This document shows positions 32,974-43,099 of a stretch of DNA of 64,000 nucleotides, one piece after another. This DNA is from Chrysopilus asiliformis (lineage: Eukaryota; Arthropoda; Insecta; Diptera; Rhagionidae), in assembly GCA_964034945.1 (NCBI GenBank), contig OZ035961.1, forward strand, positions 45,372,184 through 45,436,183. Direction: 5' to 3'. Each line of letters begins with the position of its first letter. Position 1 is the first letter of the stretch. The notes under the pieces are model-generated. The model had not been told where the DNA came from, made no database searches, and worked only from the letters and a program-made list of their open reading frames with translations. A program made the position numbers and the translations under genes.

Positions 32974-33497
32974 ACCCGTATGGTGAAACCAAAGGGTATA
33001 TTAACTTTGCCTTACCGTTTGTAACGCCAAGATCCCGTCATCACACAAAAAAATCAATTACACCAATGTGTTTAGAATGATGAAAAAAGTTGAATTTAGC
33101 ATGTCCGTCCGTCCGTCTGTCCGTCTGTCTGTCCGTCCGTCCGTCCGTCTGTGGCGCGGATTGCGGGAGCACCGATTGAGCTACAGACTTGAAATTTTGC
33201 GCAGATCCGTTTTTCGTAAAATGCAAGGCTAAGTTCGTTAATGGGTAAAAATGGACCATTAGGGGGGGTACCCCCCATACGAACGAAAACGATTTTTGCG
33301 AATACCTCAAAAACGGTGCATCTTATCAAAGAAGTCCAAGAACAAAAGTTATTTAGGATATGATTCTACATAAAACACCCATACATCAAAATCCAATTGG
33401 AATAAATTTTAAAAAATCTTATTGGAAAGTTTGACTTCAAAGTGGAATTTTGGTATAACTGTTCGAATTTTGATACGAATATCACCATACGGGTTTT
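32973..33497 (+). mobile_element. HINE-A repeat (direct), mini-me/INE-1-like plan
   Basis: The order is TATACCCGTATGGTGAAACC, AAAGGGTATATTAAC, TTTGTAACGCCAAGATCCCG, a (GTCY)n tract, GGCGCGGATTGCGGG, GAGACTTGAAATTTTGC, GGGGGGTACCCCCC, CCTCAAAAACGGTGCATC and ATATCACCATACGGGT. The 5' block (TATACCCGT..AAAGGGTATA) has the same form as the start of Drosophila mini-me/INE-1 elements. With the internal (GTCY)n and a 3' hairpin this points to a Helentron-associated element. The usual 3' hairpin is replaced here by the large palindrome at 33498. Confidence 0.75.
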
Positions 33498-33588
33498 TTT
33501 ATCATACATATAAAAAAACATAACAAAAGCTATAATTGCCAGATTGGCAATTATAGCTTTTGTTATGTTTTTTTATATGTATGATAAA
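33498..33588. repeat. 91-bp palindrome at the HINE-A 3' end
   Basis: Forty-base arms (ATCATACATATAAAAAAACA, TAACAAAAGCTATAATTGCC) match perfectly around a 5-base loop (AGATT). In other HINE-A copies only the right arm is element sequence. Here both the element terminus and the flanking ATCATACATA are mirrored. Confidence 0.9.
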
Positions 33589-33591
33589 CCC

Positions 33592-35030
33592 TCGGCAATT
33601 AAGAAGTACATTATCATAAAAACAAAACAAAGATCTTATATTTTTCTAGAAAAAAAAATTAACAATTTCGATTCTCATCTCTTACGCAAAAAAACTCCCG
33701 GAAATAAGATAATCTCTGCAGTTTGCCAAATGTAAATTATGATGAGTAAGTATTATACATAAATTGAAGTTAATAAAACCAGAAATGATTTCTTTATCTT
33801 GAAAGTTTTACGCTAAATCATTGTTCAACTACTTATACAAATTATAGGTAATCGTCTAATTAAATCATCAGCATAAAAGTTACACCAATTACTAAAAGCT
33901 CTTCGTAGATCTAATCAAGATAAGTCTTTACAACCTGTTGAGACTTTTGCTCATACACAAGTTAACATTAGATTCGTTTCAATTGATGTTTTTAGGCACG
34001 ATCGCATAGTCAAGACCGCGAAATGCAAAAAAAAATATCAATAACAAAAGAGACTGCGTATCGAAAATCCCATTCACATTTAGGCATCCTGCACTAATTG
34101 AATTAAGCAACGAGTCACTTATCTTAAACTCAAAACTCTACCGAAAAACACCTACATCAATGTCAGACAATATAGATTTATTCAGGCCCGAGTCAGTTCC
34201 ATTAAACAAATTACAAATTCCCTAGTCGTTCAAAAACGTCAAGGTCATCAGATAAATCTTTGAACTGTTCTTCCCGTAGTTCAATTAAATCAGGTGAATA
34301 TCGCCTCATATTCACACTTGCGCTAATTAAATGATGTGTGAAATGGATATGCAATGAATTTCAACTGGAGTTTTTTTCTTTTCGCATTGTGTTAAAAGTG
34401 TTTTATGATGGAAATGATATTAAAATAATTTCGAAAACAGACGATAATTTCAAAATTTTTGGTTCTAATTTTGAAAAAATATAGAGACTCTTCTTTTGAA
34501 TTGTAAGGCTCTCTATTAACGCCACCAAAAAATTCTTCGGTTATTTTCGTTTGCAGAACATGTTTGGTTTTAAAAAATCATCATAACTTGAAAGTAGGAC
34601 GAAAAATTGTTAGAAACCTCAATTGAGGAAGGTCGGTCCCTATATATGTATATATATTTATATAAAACGAGCTTGCATAGCCATAATTTCCGCGTTAAGG
34701 TTTTTGCGCAAATAAAACAGAAATAACTTAAAAATAGTAGAAAAAAAACTTTTCTCCCTCAGGACTTCCATTCCGGAGAAAAACGGGAAAAAGGAAATTT
34801 GGGTTATCTTTACAGGACCGTTTCGAATTTTTTTGCCTACACAAAAAAAGCTGCTAGAGCCGGCCCAGCATACTTTTTAACCAAACATATGTTTTTTTTT
34901 TGCTAGAGGAACTTTGGTAAACATAATTGTTTGCAAAATGTGTTTTTTGGCCACGTGACAATAAACCTTAATTTGTTTTTCAAAACTGTAAGTAAAATTA
35001 TTCGGTGCACTTTCGAATAGTATGCATATT
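33592..35030. other. Mostly unique sequence with weak coding-like pieces
   Basis: A plus-strand frame at about 33880-34047 contains KLHQLLKALRRSNQDKSLQ. On its complement WCNFYADDLIRR appears, a YADD string without other polymerase motifs. A minus-strand piece is listed separately. No known protein is recognised. Confidence 0.3.
34211..34309 (-). other. Short coding-like frame, minus strand
   Basis: From an ATG the minus strand reads MRRYSPDLIELREEQFKD, then LSDDLDVFERLGNL and TAA. The frame is open for a further 12 codons upstream and is preceded by an acceptor-like TTTAATTAG in another phase. Charged, balanced composition suggests genuine former coding sequence: a last exon, or the end of a retroelement protein. 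The family is not recognised. Confidence 0.3.
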
Positions 35031-35035
35031 GGTCA

Positions 35036-35290
35036 CTAGCTTGCATACTCGTCGTTGCCGGGTTAAATTTTTTTTTTTTTTTTTGATGGTCTATGTGGGA
35101 GCTAAACTTCAGGCCAATCGGCTCGGTAGTTTCCCCGCGAAAGAGTAACATAGCGCGAAAACTAAGTTTCGAAATCACTTTACCCCCTCCCCTTACTCCC
35201 CCCACCCCTCGCGCTACTTTTCCGTATGCCTATGTTGGAACCAGAACGACCACAGACACTCATGCCAAATTTCAAATCAACCTTAATATA
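35036..35290 (+). repeat. REP-F, copy 3 (3' truncated)
   Basis: ACTAGCTTGCATACTCGTCG, GGTCTATG, AGTTTCCCCGCGAAAGAG, CCGTATGCCTATGTTGG and GCCAAATTTCAA follow copy 1, but the copy has fewer internal units. It breaks off before the (CAGA)n tail. Confidence 0.8.
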
Positions 35291-35416
35291 AAAACTAACA
35301 AAGCCATAAATCTAGAAAATCAACGTCTAGGTTTTGGTGTGACTGAAAACTCCTCTCACGATATGTTTTTTAACAACAATATCCCTTATTTTGATCTGAA
35401 TTTTTTTTCTGTCTAA
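35281..35416 (+). other. Coding-like frame fused to REP-F copy 3
   Basis: Directly after the REP-F break the frame reads NIKTNKAINLENQRLGFGV, then TENSSHDMFFNNNIPYF, and ends in TAA. The composition is protein-like, and the break in REP-F falls exactly where it starts. Possibly the end of another element's gene; not recognised. Confidence 0.25.
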
Positions 35417-35454
35417 TATTTCGCCCTACTTAAATTATTTTAACTATTAATTAT

Positions 35455-36545
35455 TTCTTTACTCTCCTCCGCTATAGATGACAGAGACAGAGACCGACTT
35501 GTAAACGGAGCGATTGAAACTTTCTGATCAGTACGAAATCCATTTCAGATAAAATTATGAGATGTTCGTGCATTTGTCTGTCTGTCTGCCGCTTTTACTG
35601 TCTGTCTGCCCGTTTTATGTAAGTTAAATAACTCTGGAACGCGTTGAGTTAGCGACTTGAAATGTTTTGTAAATGAATGAAAATGAAAATCGAAGTTTTC
35701 TGTCAACTTTTGGAGAGTAATATTAGCTATAACGGGTATCTCCCATACATTTTTTAATACAGTTTTTCCAAAATTTCTCGGAAACTATCCGCTTTTGAGA
35801 CAAAATGCATATGCGTAAATTCAAAGAAAATAAAATCTCCTGCATTTTTTCCTTTAACGGTTTTTACATAATATCTTTAATGGTTCTTGAGATATTTGAA
35901 TAAATATTGTTATACCCGTATGGTGAAACCAAAGGGTATATTAACTTTACCTTACCGTTTGTAACGCCAAGATCCCGTCATCACACAAAAAAATGAATTA
36001 CACCAGTGTGTTTAGAATGATAAAAAAAATTGAATTTTGCATGTCCGTCCGTCTGTCCGTCCGTCTGTCCGTCCGTCCGTCCGTCCGTCTGTCTGTGGCG
36101 CGGATTGCGGGCGCACGGATTGAGCTAGAGACTTGAAATTTTGCACAGATCCGTTTTTCGTAAAATGCGAGGCTAAGTTCATTAATGGGCAAAAACGGAC
36201 CATTAGGGGGGGTACCCCCCATACGATCGAAAACGATTTTTGCGAATACCTCAAAAACGGTGCATCTTATCAAAGAAGTCCAAGAACAAAAGTTATTTAG
36301 GATATGATTCTACATAAAACTCCCATACATCAAAATCCAATTGGAATAAATTTTAAAAAATCTTATTGGAAAGTTTGACTTCAAAGTGGAATTTTGGTAC
36401 AACTGTTCCAATTTTGATACGAATATCACCATACGGGTCTCCAATGATTGCCAGATAGGCAATTATAGCTTTAGTTATGTTTTTTAATTTTGTCCGAAAC
36501 TAAATATTGCAGAGGAAACTTTTGTGTTGATCACAACTGATATTC
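35455..36545 (+). mobile_element. HINE-C repeat, copy C, split by HINE-A
   Basis: The left part runs 35455-35910 (TTTACTCTCCTCCGCTATAG, (TGTC)n, AACGGGTATCTCCCATACA, AATTTCTCGGAAACTATCCG). The right part resumes at about 36486 (TTTGTCCGAAACTAAATATT, GTGTTGATCACAACTGATAT). The missing middle is a full HINE-A copy. Confidence 0.75.
35911..36485 (+). mobile_element. HINE-A repeat, complete, inserted in HINE-C
   Basis: Runs from TATACCCGTATGGTGAAACC to GCTTTAGTTATGTTTT, with (GTCY)n at 36043-36104, GGGGGGTACCCCCC at 36206-36219 and the 3' hairpin ATTGCCAGATAGGCAAT at 36446-36462. Because HINE-C continues on both sides, the ends of HINE-A are fixed: T-rich flanks, no long TSD, hairpin about 20 bases from the 3' end. 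Confidence 0.85.
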
Positions 36546-36763
36546 TTTTTAAATATAATAACCAATAGTTACAATCTTTGCCGCTATTTAAAAATCAGTA
36601 ATCTTTGTTGTTTTTAAAAGCTTCTCTTTAGCTTGCTTTCGTATCTGTCTGTCTGTGTGTCTGTCAGTCAGGGTCAAATATTGTAATCTAACATTTAGCC
36701 CCTTACACTTATTTGATTGACTTGAAATTTTGCACTCATACGTAACTCCGATGACAATACAAT

Positions 36764-38152
36764 AGGGCAATTCACTCTTTATCGTAGATAGTAAAATCGT
36801 AGATTGTAATGTAAAGCTACGATGGAAAAGTAGGGGAAGCCGGGGCTTGTATTAACAAAATTTGGAAATTGGGTCAAATTTTTTTTAACAAGTAATATTT
36901 TTGATATTGTGTTTATATCTAGCCATACTGTAGGTCTTCAGGTGTCATAAGAAATAAAAAAAGTTTCAACCAGGTAGTCACTATATGAAAAAAATCATTT
37001 TTACGAAAAAATGTCGTCTGTTAAAACTAACCCCGGTCACGGGGCTAGTTTTAACAACGATGGGGCAAGTATTAAAATAAGTTTTAACATGGAAATAATT
37101 AAAAGAAAAGATTTTTTTTTCACAAAAATTATAAAATAAACAAAATATATATCCTTTTAAATTCAAATATATTAATTATCACAAAAACTAATAAAATGAA
37201 CCAAATAAATATCCCTTTCAAGGAATATAAATTGACAAAAAAAATTAAGTCGTTTTAAAAAACAAAAACAATTATTATTATCTAAAAAAAGGTCTCAGGG
37301 AAGCTTTTTTGTACATAATTTGTATCTATATACACATAGTATGAGAATTCTTACTCTATGTCTATGACATTATATTCTTAATTCTTGCCCCATGGGTTTG
37401 TTAATTTTAGCCCCGACACTACTTTTTTTGAATTATTAACCACACACAAAAATATAGTTAAGGATTGTAATAAAACCAAAGAATATTATTAATTATAGCT
37501 TCATTAACTTACATTATCGGCAAAGTTATATTCAATAATATACAAAACTAAGACAGAAATCAAAATATTGCAAACCATAAAAAGTTCGTTTACCACCTAA
37601 AATTTGGCCTCTGTGCTTAACCCTCACTGGCAATGAACAGTTTATAACTGATGAGTCACGATATAATCGACCTTATCGAATGATGGACAAAAACCAAATT
37701 TCGATATTCTGGCTCGTATATTTCGGCGAGAATAGGCTTGTTAATACTTACCCCTGTTAATTCTAGCCCCGGGTTCCCTTACAACAAAGCGTGAGCAGCG
37801 CTTTACTAGAGGTTGTGGGTTTTGTCGTAAATTTTTGACTCTTTTATTTATTTTCTTTACCTAAATTGTTTAAAGCATTTTTTTTAACTCTTAATTTATA
37901 CTAAATCATATAAATACTTTAATTTACTTACTTTTCCAATGTCCATTTTAGAGTTGGAACCAAGTTGACATGTGACAAAACATGTCTTAACCTCACTTTA
38001 TTAGAATTACGACAAAAACTACTATTTTACCATACCTTCGGGTGTGGTAGATTGTAGTTTTCGTCGTAAAAAAATTTATATGGAGAACTGTCAAAAAACT
38101 ACGATTTTATGTACGAGTTTACAATCAATTACGATAAAGAGTGAATAGCCCT
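36764..38152. mobile_element. Element with AGGGCAATTCACTCTTTATC ends
   Basis: The left end is AGGGCAATTCACTCTTTATC and the inverse right end AGGGCTATTCACTCTTTATC, both continuing CGTA, bordered by AAT on each side. GTCY-D copy A shows the uninterrupted ACAATATTTTC, which supports a 3-bp AAT duplication. ATCGTAG / CTACGAT motifs recur inside. About 440 bases are native; the rest is the 947-bp element inside it. Confidence 0.8.
36833..37779 (-). mobile_element. TA-flanked GGGGCTAG element, copy 2
   Basis: The inverse of 18354-19302 across its whole length, with only scattered differences. It starts GGGGAAGCCGGGGCTTGTAT and is flanked by TA; the right terminal C has become T (GGTTCCCT). It is nested inside the AGGGCAATTC-ended element. 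Confidence 0.85.
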
Positions 38153-38163
38153 AATATCTTTAA

Positions 38164-38422
38164 CCCTCATACTGTCCTCGGGTCATTTCTGACCCAAATT
38201 CGATTTTAATTAAAAGTATCTTCTCAACTACATGAACAATGTTTGTATGGTGTAGGCTCTGTGAACAAATTTCTTTTGAATACCGAAAACAATAATCTAT
38301 TTGTTCATATTTTAATCCATTGAAGAGCACTGTAGTCTTCATGGGTCATAAATCGGTCATAATGGGCCATTCTTGACCCACGAAGACATCATACGTTATT
38401 TTTCTTTAGGACAGTATGAGGG
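38164..38422. mobile_element. piggyBac-like MITE with CCCTCATACTGTCCT ends
   Basis: Perfect 15-bp ends CCCTCATACTGTCCT, each bordered by TTAA. GGGTCATTTCTGACCC lies next to the left end and GGGCCATTCTTGACCC near the right. TTAA duplication assigns it to piggyBac. No coding sequence. Confidence 0.85.
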
Positions 38423-38564
38423 TTAATATTTCGTCCTTGTAAGAATGAGGGAAGGTCCCGTTAGTATAACGTAATAATCTTTTTCCTCCAATTTTCTGGA
38501 AAAAAGTCTCTTTTGGGGGTTTTTGGGGTCGCTGAATCCAACTCTGACATTAAAAAGTCTGTAA

Positions 38565-38893
38565 AGCCGCGCTCACACAACGCTGTTTTGCCAGCCGCTG
38601 GCTGCTGTTGCGCTGTTGGTAGTAGCGCTGGCAAGTAGCAACAGCAGCCAGCGTACTGAGAGGGTTCACACGATTTATACTTTAGTAGCACTGGCAAGTA
38701 GAAAAACAGTGGTTTGACATTTGAATCTGGGAGATTTTTTTAATAATAAACGTAACACACAAATTTAAATAAATACACGTAAAACAACAACTTACAATAA
38801 ACAAACTTTACCACTTATCAAACTTTTGACAGCTCAGAGCTAACAGCCAAGCACCCACTAGCGCTGGCAAAACAGCGTCATATGATCGCGGCA
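38565..38893. mobile_element. Harbinger-like MITE with GCTGTTTTGCCAGCGCT ends
   Basis: Left AGCCGCGCTCACACAACGCT and inverse right TGCCGCGATCATATGACGCT both continue GTTTTGCCAGC. TAA flanks both sides, and copy A of the host repeat shows the single-TAA empty site (GTCTGTAATGATAACGG). CAGCGCTGGC-type motifs recur inside. The frame at 38461-38697 crosses the left edge and is not a gene. Confidence 0.85.
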
Positions 38894-39090
38894 TAAGGAT
38901 AACAGCACGCCCTATTAAAATGAAGTGATTATACTTTTCCTCAGTTTTTCCGGGAAAAAAATCTCTTTTGGCATTTTTTGTTGTCGCTGAATCCGATTCT
39001 GGAGTTAAAAGGTCCGTAAGAATATCTCAAGAGCAGGGATATAATTTTGGATTTTTAGTCATATTAATGACCATTTCAAAAAAAAAACCA

Positions 39091-39520
39091 TTATAGAATA
39101 AAAAAAAATAAAAAAAATACTTTTTTTTTTAGAAAAAGGCGGTAAAAAGGGGAAAACATTGGGCGATGTGTATCAGAAATACAAGCAAGACAAAACCATA
39201 AAAAACAAAAAAAAAAATTTTTTCGCTTTTATTTCTTTATTTCTTTTATTTCTAAACACAGAATAAATTACATAACTTAGAAAAAAAAAGCATTCAGTAA
39301 GTACAATTAAAAAATAAAAATAATAAAACCCTTTTTTTAAGAAAAAATCGAATTTGTTTTCCAAAAATCATATTTTCTATTTAAAGAAAAAAATCGTTCT
39401 GTTTGGTGTATAATAAAGTCATCGGATGTCCATTTAAATTTTTTATGTATTATAATTCCCTACTTTTAACATTCAGCACTTGATATTAACTAAGTAGATC
39501 ACCGGCATACGAGTAGTCAT
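39091..39520. other. Low-complexity A/T stretch
   Basis: Long A and T runs from 39080 to 39400; nothing else. Confidence 0.6.
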
Positions 39521-40120
39521 TACTTTGATATGGTCTGATATCCATACATGTTTTACTTACATGCCATTTAATGATATGCTGTCAGATCACGGGATAGCTA
39601 AGAGTATTACGATTCGTATTTACGTTGCGTTGGTGGTGCCACTACTTCCGTAAAGATATGCAATTGCCCCCTTAAACAGCAAATATGAACGCAAGTTGCC
39701 GGTTCATCAGCTAAATGTTGCCCTATTTATAGCAACAAATATGGCGGTGGGAAGCCCCTCAAGTGAACTCAAGCTGAAGTTATTTAATCGAAATTGAAGT
39801 TCGTTTAAATCAGACCAAAGAGCACGTATATATAATTACCAGAGCAGACACACCTATGTACATCTACCTCACCCAACCAAACTTTTGTTTTCATTGCAAT
39901 ATATGCAAATTACTTTCGATATTTTACGCTGCCTGTAAAACTTTATCCCATCGGCGATATGCAAAATGCAAATTCAAATGCACGTGTATATTATTATATC
40001 GACTTACTTACATTCAAAATGACGTTCTATCTTGCATTTTTCTAAAGTGCACGTTTCGATCATCGTGTTGGTCGTTTTTAACAATTCTCAAGTTAAAGTG
40101 TTTTGGACTCAAATTTTAAA
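39521..40120. promoter_or_regulatory. Unique complex segment with a TATA-like site
   Basis: About 400 bases of balanced, non-repetitive sequence (AACGCAAGTTGCCGGTTCATC, CAAATATGGCGGTGGG) are followed by CGTATATATAATTACC at 39824-39839 and an ATG frame of 87 codons from 39856. The frame is cysteine-rich but not recognisable. A promoter or enhancer is possible; the evidence is compositional only. Confidence 0.2.
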
Positions 40121-40359
40121 GCAAAGATGCCAAGATTAACGGCACAAAAAATTACAAAAAACCGCATAACCACAACTAAAAAACTGGTTTTCATTGAAAT
40201 GTGTTCGATCGTCTGTTCCACAGTGTTAAAGCTAACATAATTTCAATTGAAATCTCTTTAAGTTTAATATACTCTTACACTTGAAGACGGCGTATGCCGT
40301 TGTGCTTAGAAAATAATGAACATGGCCCGATTTAGGCCCATCCTTAGCGTTGAGCATCA

Positions 40360-40455
40360 AAAGCAAACCATCAAACGATACTTCGAGATGGACCATCGAT
40401 AGCGAGAAAATATCGACTTTAAACCATCGATACTTACCGATAGTATCGATATTTC
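40360..40455. promoter_or_regulatory. Cluster of ATCGATA motifs
   Basis: Within about 90 bases, CATCGATAG, AATATCGACT, CATCGATACTT, ACCGATAGTA and TATCGATATTT occur. TATCGATA is the DRE site bound by DREF in Drosophila. The repeated layout could equally be the internal repeats of a small element. No transcription start can be tied to it. Confidence 0.3.
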
Positions 40456-40497
40456 ATTAAAAACCACAGCACTTTATACCATATCATTTGTTCTTTC

Positions 40498-40566
40498 TAC
40501 CATCCTGAGCTGTTCTTCGGCATTAAGGGTCTTCCCCTAAGCTCTGGCTGAAACTATAAAAAAAAC
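40498..40566 (+). mobile_element. SINE 3' tail, copy 2
   Basis: CCATCCTGAGCTGTTCTTCG, GCATTAAGGGTCTTCCCC, TAAGCTCTGGCTGAAACTAT and an A-run match 7885 and the inverse of 60711. 5' truncated. Confidence 0.6.
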
Positions 40567-41294
40567 TGCGTAATTTACTGTTACACATGAAATTAACTAT
40601 TTTTCAGATAAAATTGATCCTTATTCTCATCAAATTGACTATAAAATATTTTTTCAAGTCAAATTGGGCTTTTTGTAGTTCAAATTCTGCTTTTACAAAC
40701 CCTATTCGTCTAAAAAAAAATGCTAGTAGATTCTTCCTAGCCATTTTGATGAAAAACTTTCGATTTTTGATACTCAGACATTGCCATATCGAAATTAATA
40801 ACAAAAATATTATTCATTTATCACAATGTCTGAATATTTTTCAAATCGGTAGATCTTTACAGAAATATGTGTAAAATGATAAATTTAACTCGTCAAAAGC
40901 TGAAGTTAATCTTTGATAAGCTGAAATTTACTTAAACAAAATTTTTTTTATTTGCAAATAGATGGGGATTTGCGTAATAAATAATTTGATGTATAAAAAG
41001 GTTTATTTGGACTAAAAAACCATTGCAAAAACCATAACTCTTCCCGCATTGAATAACAAAAAATATTGTTCGAAAATTTTTCTTTCAAGCCTGTTTCTGG
41101 CTTTGGTAACACCTGGCGGCCTTCCTTTGAAAATAGCAGCTTAAATAGTACTGAGATAGCCATTGATGTCAGATATATCTTGACTTTCAGCGTTAAACAC
41201 ACTTATTAGAGTGATTAAAAAAAATCATCTTACAAATGCTTGTTTTTTGCAAGCATGTTTTGATTTTTTTGCATTTTCAAAAAAGCATTGGTCG
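40567..41294. other. AT-rich sequence, nothing recognised
   Basis: Frames at 40587-40874 and 40948-41202 are hydrophobic and lysine-rich, without domains. Confidence 0.4.
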
Positions 41295-41298
41295 TTAA

Positions 41299-41921
41299 CA
41301 CTAGATTGCCCAAGCAAGTCATTTTGACTGCTTTTTAATTTCAATCAGAAAAACAATTATGTATATAATGACACAATTTGTTAGAATTTTGTGACTTTTT
41401 GTACAACATATAAATGCGTTTATTAATAATTGTAGTTACCTCCCCCTCCTTCATTTCCGGTATATATATATGTGTAATGCTACATTTACACGAATGACAA
41501 ATTTGTCATTTTTTTCTTGTCATTATGTTAATTCCCGTGTAAATGGCATAATTTTTGTAATTTTTTCTGTCAGAAAATGTCAATCTCTCATAAAAGAATG
41601 AACTTGTCCATTCTTTTATGCCAGATTGTCATTCGTGCAAACGCAATATTAGTTATGACAAAAGTTGAATACTAAAGTTGTCATAACTAATATTGCGTTT
41701 GCACGAATGACAATCTGGCATAAAAGAATGGACAAGTTCATTCTTTATGAGAGATTGACATTTTCTGACAGAAAAAATTACAAAAATTATGCCATTTACA
41801 CGGGAATTAACATAATGACAAGAAAAAAATGACAAATTTGTCATTCGTGTAAATGTAGCATTATACCTATATTGCCAAAAGCAGTCATTTTGACTGCTTT
41901 ACTTTCTTGGGCAATCTAGTG
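41299..41921. mobile_element. piggyBac-like MITE, interrupted by a foldback
   Basis: The left end CACTAGATTGCCCAAG and its exact complement on the right are bordered by TTAA (41295-41298, 41922-41925). Subterminal GTCATTTTGACTGC occurs next to both ends. The native element is about 240 bp; a 383-bp Harbinger-like foldback fills its middle. Confidence 0.85.
41478..41860 (+). mobile_element. 383-bp near-perfect foldback (Harbinger-like), copy 1
   Basis: Arms of about 180 bases, starting TGCTACATTTACACGAATGA, pair almost perfectly around a short asymmetric loop (AAGTTGAATACTAAA). The flanks are TAA on the left and TTA on the right. It is the reverse complement of 62457-62839, equal in length, with only a handful of differences. 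The 63-codon frame in it is a by-product. Confidence 0.92.
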
Positions 41922-41969
41922 TTAAAAAACATTCTTGCCTGTCTCTACCGCGAATCGAACCTAGACATT

Positions 41970-43095
41970 TTTTTTTAATACTTAGTATTTATTTAATAAG
42001 TTCACAATCCAATATACTTAAATTAATTATAACTACGCTACAATAGTGTTTATGCTTCAGCGCCTTTGGTATTATTGAAGCATTATTTAATTACAATTCC
42101 AACTAGAATGGAGTATTATTTACAAGTTATTAATAACTATTTCAAAAAGAAAAGACAAGTAAAATATTTAATATCAAATTAAAAAATATTGAAAAAGAAA
42201 AGAAAAAATTAAACTAATAACATTAGCATAATATACTAGGTAATATATACAATTCAAAGTAATCCTTAACCATTTTCACTAACAATGAGAAAGATTAATA
42301 AAAAACAACGTATCCAAATGAGTAAGAGTATGCTCTATAAATTTCCAACATAAAAACAACAAAAAAAAAAGAAAAAAGATAAAACGGCAGGTATTAGCAT
42401 GGTAGATTGAAAGCATAACTAGTTATGTAACTGTTTTTAATCCAATTATTCAATAATCTTTTAAACAACACAATAGAGTTGACAGATCTCATCTCTGAGG
42501 GTAGTAAATTGTACAGTGTGCAGCCCCTATACTTAATGCATTGCTTGGTTAATTCCAATCTTGGGTGTTGTACTAGCAGGTTGCTACCCGAGCGATATCT
42601 AGTGTTCAAATTATGACTAACAAACTCAAATTCTATAGTGCTGTAGTGTAAACTATGAATCGATTTGAAGACGAATAAACAAGACTGCTTAGCAAAGAGA
42701 CCACTGAGAGGTAAAATTGGATAAACAAGATCGGAATATAGTATTTGGCTACTAGTACGTTTGTTTAGGTTATTTGGCAGTTTTAGAGCCTTATTCTGTA
42801 GTCTTTGTAGAGATTTTAGCTGAGTTGAGTAAGTTGCACCCCAGATTATAATATTACCTGTTAAATGTGACTGCACTATTGCATGATAAAGCATTATTTT
42901 TGTGTTGATGCCTAGTGTTCTGAGCTTATATAGTATTCTAATACCATTTAGCACTTTGCTCCGCAAGAAATGTAAGTGGTTAGATTACAATTAAGGTAAA
43001 TGCCTAGATATTTAACTACCCTTTGTTCTTTTATCTCCTCGTTCTGAAAGACAATTGATGTGAACCTAATTTCTCTACCTGTCGGTCTAATTATA
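41970..43095 (-). pseudogene. LINE reverse-transcriptase C-terminus (Jockey/CR1-like relic)
   Basis: On the minus strand an open frame at 42394-42966 encodes the thumb and C-terminus of a non-LTR retrotransposon polymerase: LRTLGINTKIMLYHAIVQSH, WGATYSTQLKSLQRLQNKAL, and near the end YRGCTLYNLLPSEMRSVNS and FKRLLNNWI. Upstream, in another frame, 42968-43090 gives GREIRFTSIVFQNEEI and VVKYLGIYLNCNLT. VKYLGIYL is the usual palm-to-thumb bridge of these enzymes. One frameshift near 42966 therefore splits the gene, and the fingers and catalytic palm are absent: a 5'-truncated copy. Downstream, an AT-rich 3' untranslated part runs to an A-tract near 41972. Just beyond it, GGTTCGATTCGCGG resembles a polymerase III B box, probably a separate fragment. 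Confidence 0.88.
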
Positions 43096-43099
43096 TTTA

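Larger units (their letters stand above)
36600..39090 (+). mobile_element. GTCY-D repeat, copy B, broken by three insertions
   Basis: The pieces are 36600-36763, 38153-38163, 38423-38564 and 38894-39090. Joined in order they follow copy A at 16601: ACTCCGATGACAATACAAT, TCCTTGTAAG, GGGGTCGCTGAATCC, AAAAAGTCTGTAA, GGATAACAG. The interruptions are the elements at 36764, 38164 and 38565. Confidence 0.75.

Noticed and set aside
33862..33885. YADD-like string on the minus strand
   Set aside because: The peptide NFYADDLIRR looks like a reverse-transcriptase catalytic box, but no other polymerase motif is in frame on either side within several hundred bases.
32748..36273. Overlapping frames of about 70-90 codons over HINE-A (also near 58047-58303)
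   Set aside because: The same peptides recur at every HINE-A copy and in two frames at once, and contain the translated GTCY microsatellite. This is non-coding repeat DNA.
39856..40119. 87-codon cysteine-rich frame downstream of a TATA-like site
   Set aside because: Cysteine spacing fits no known finger or toxin scaffold, and the frame is plausibly chance in AT-rich DNA.
41940..41966. tRNA or SINE next to the LINE tail
   Set aside because: Only a B-box-like GGTTCGATTCGC is present, with no A box at the proper distance, so it was not called as a feature.
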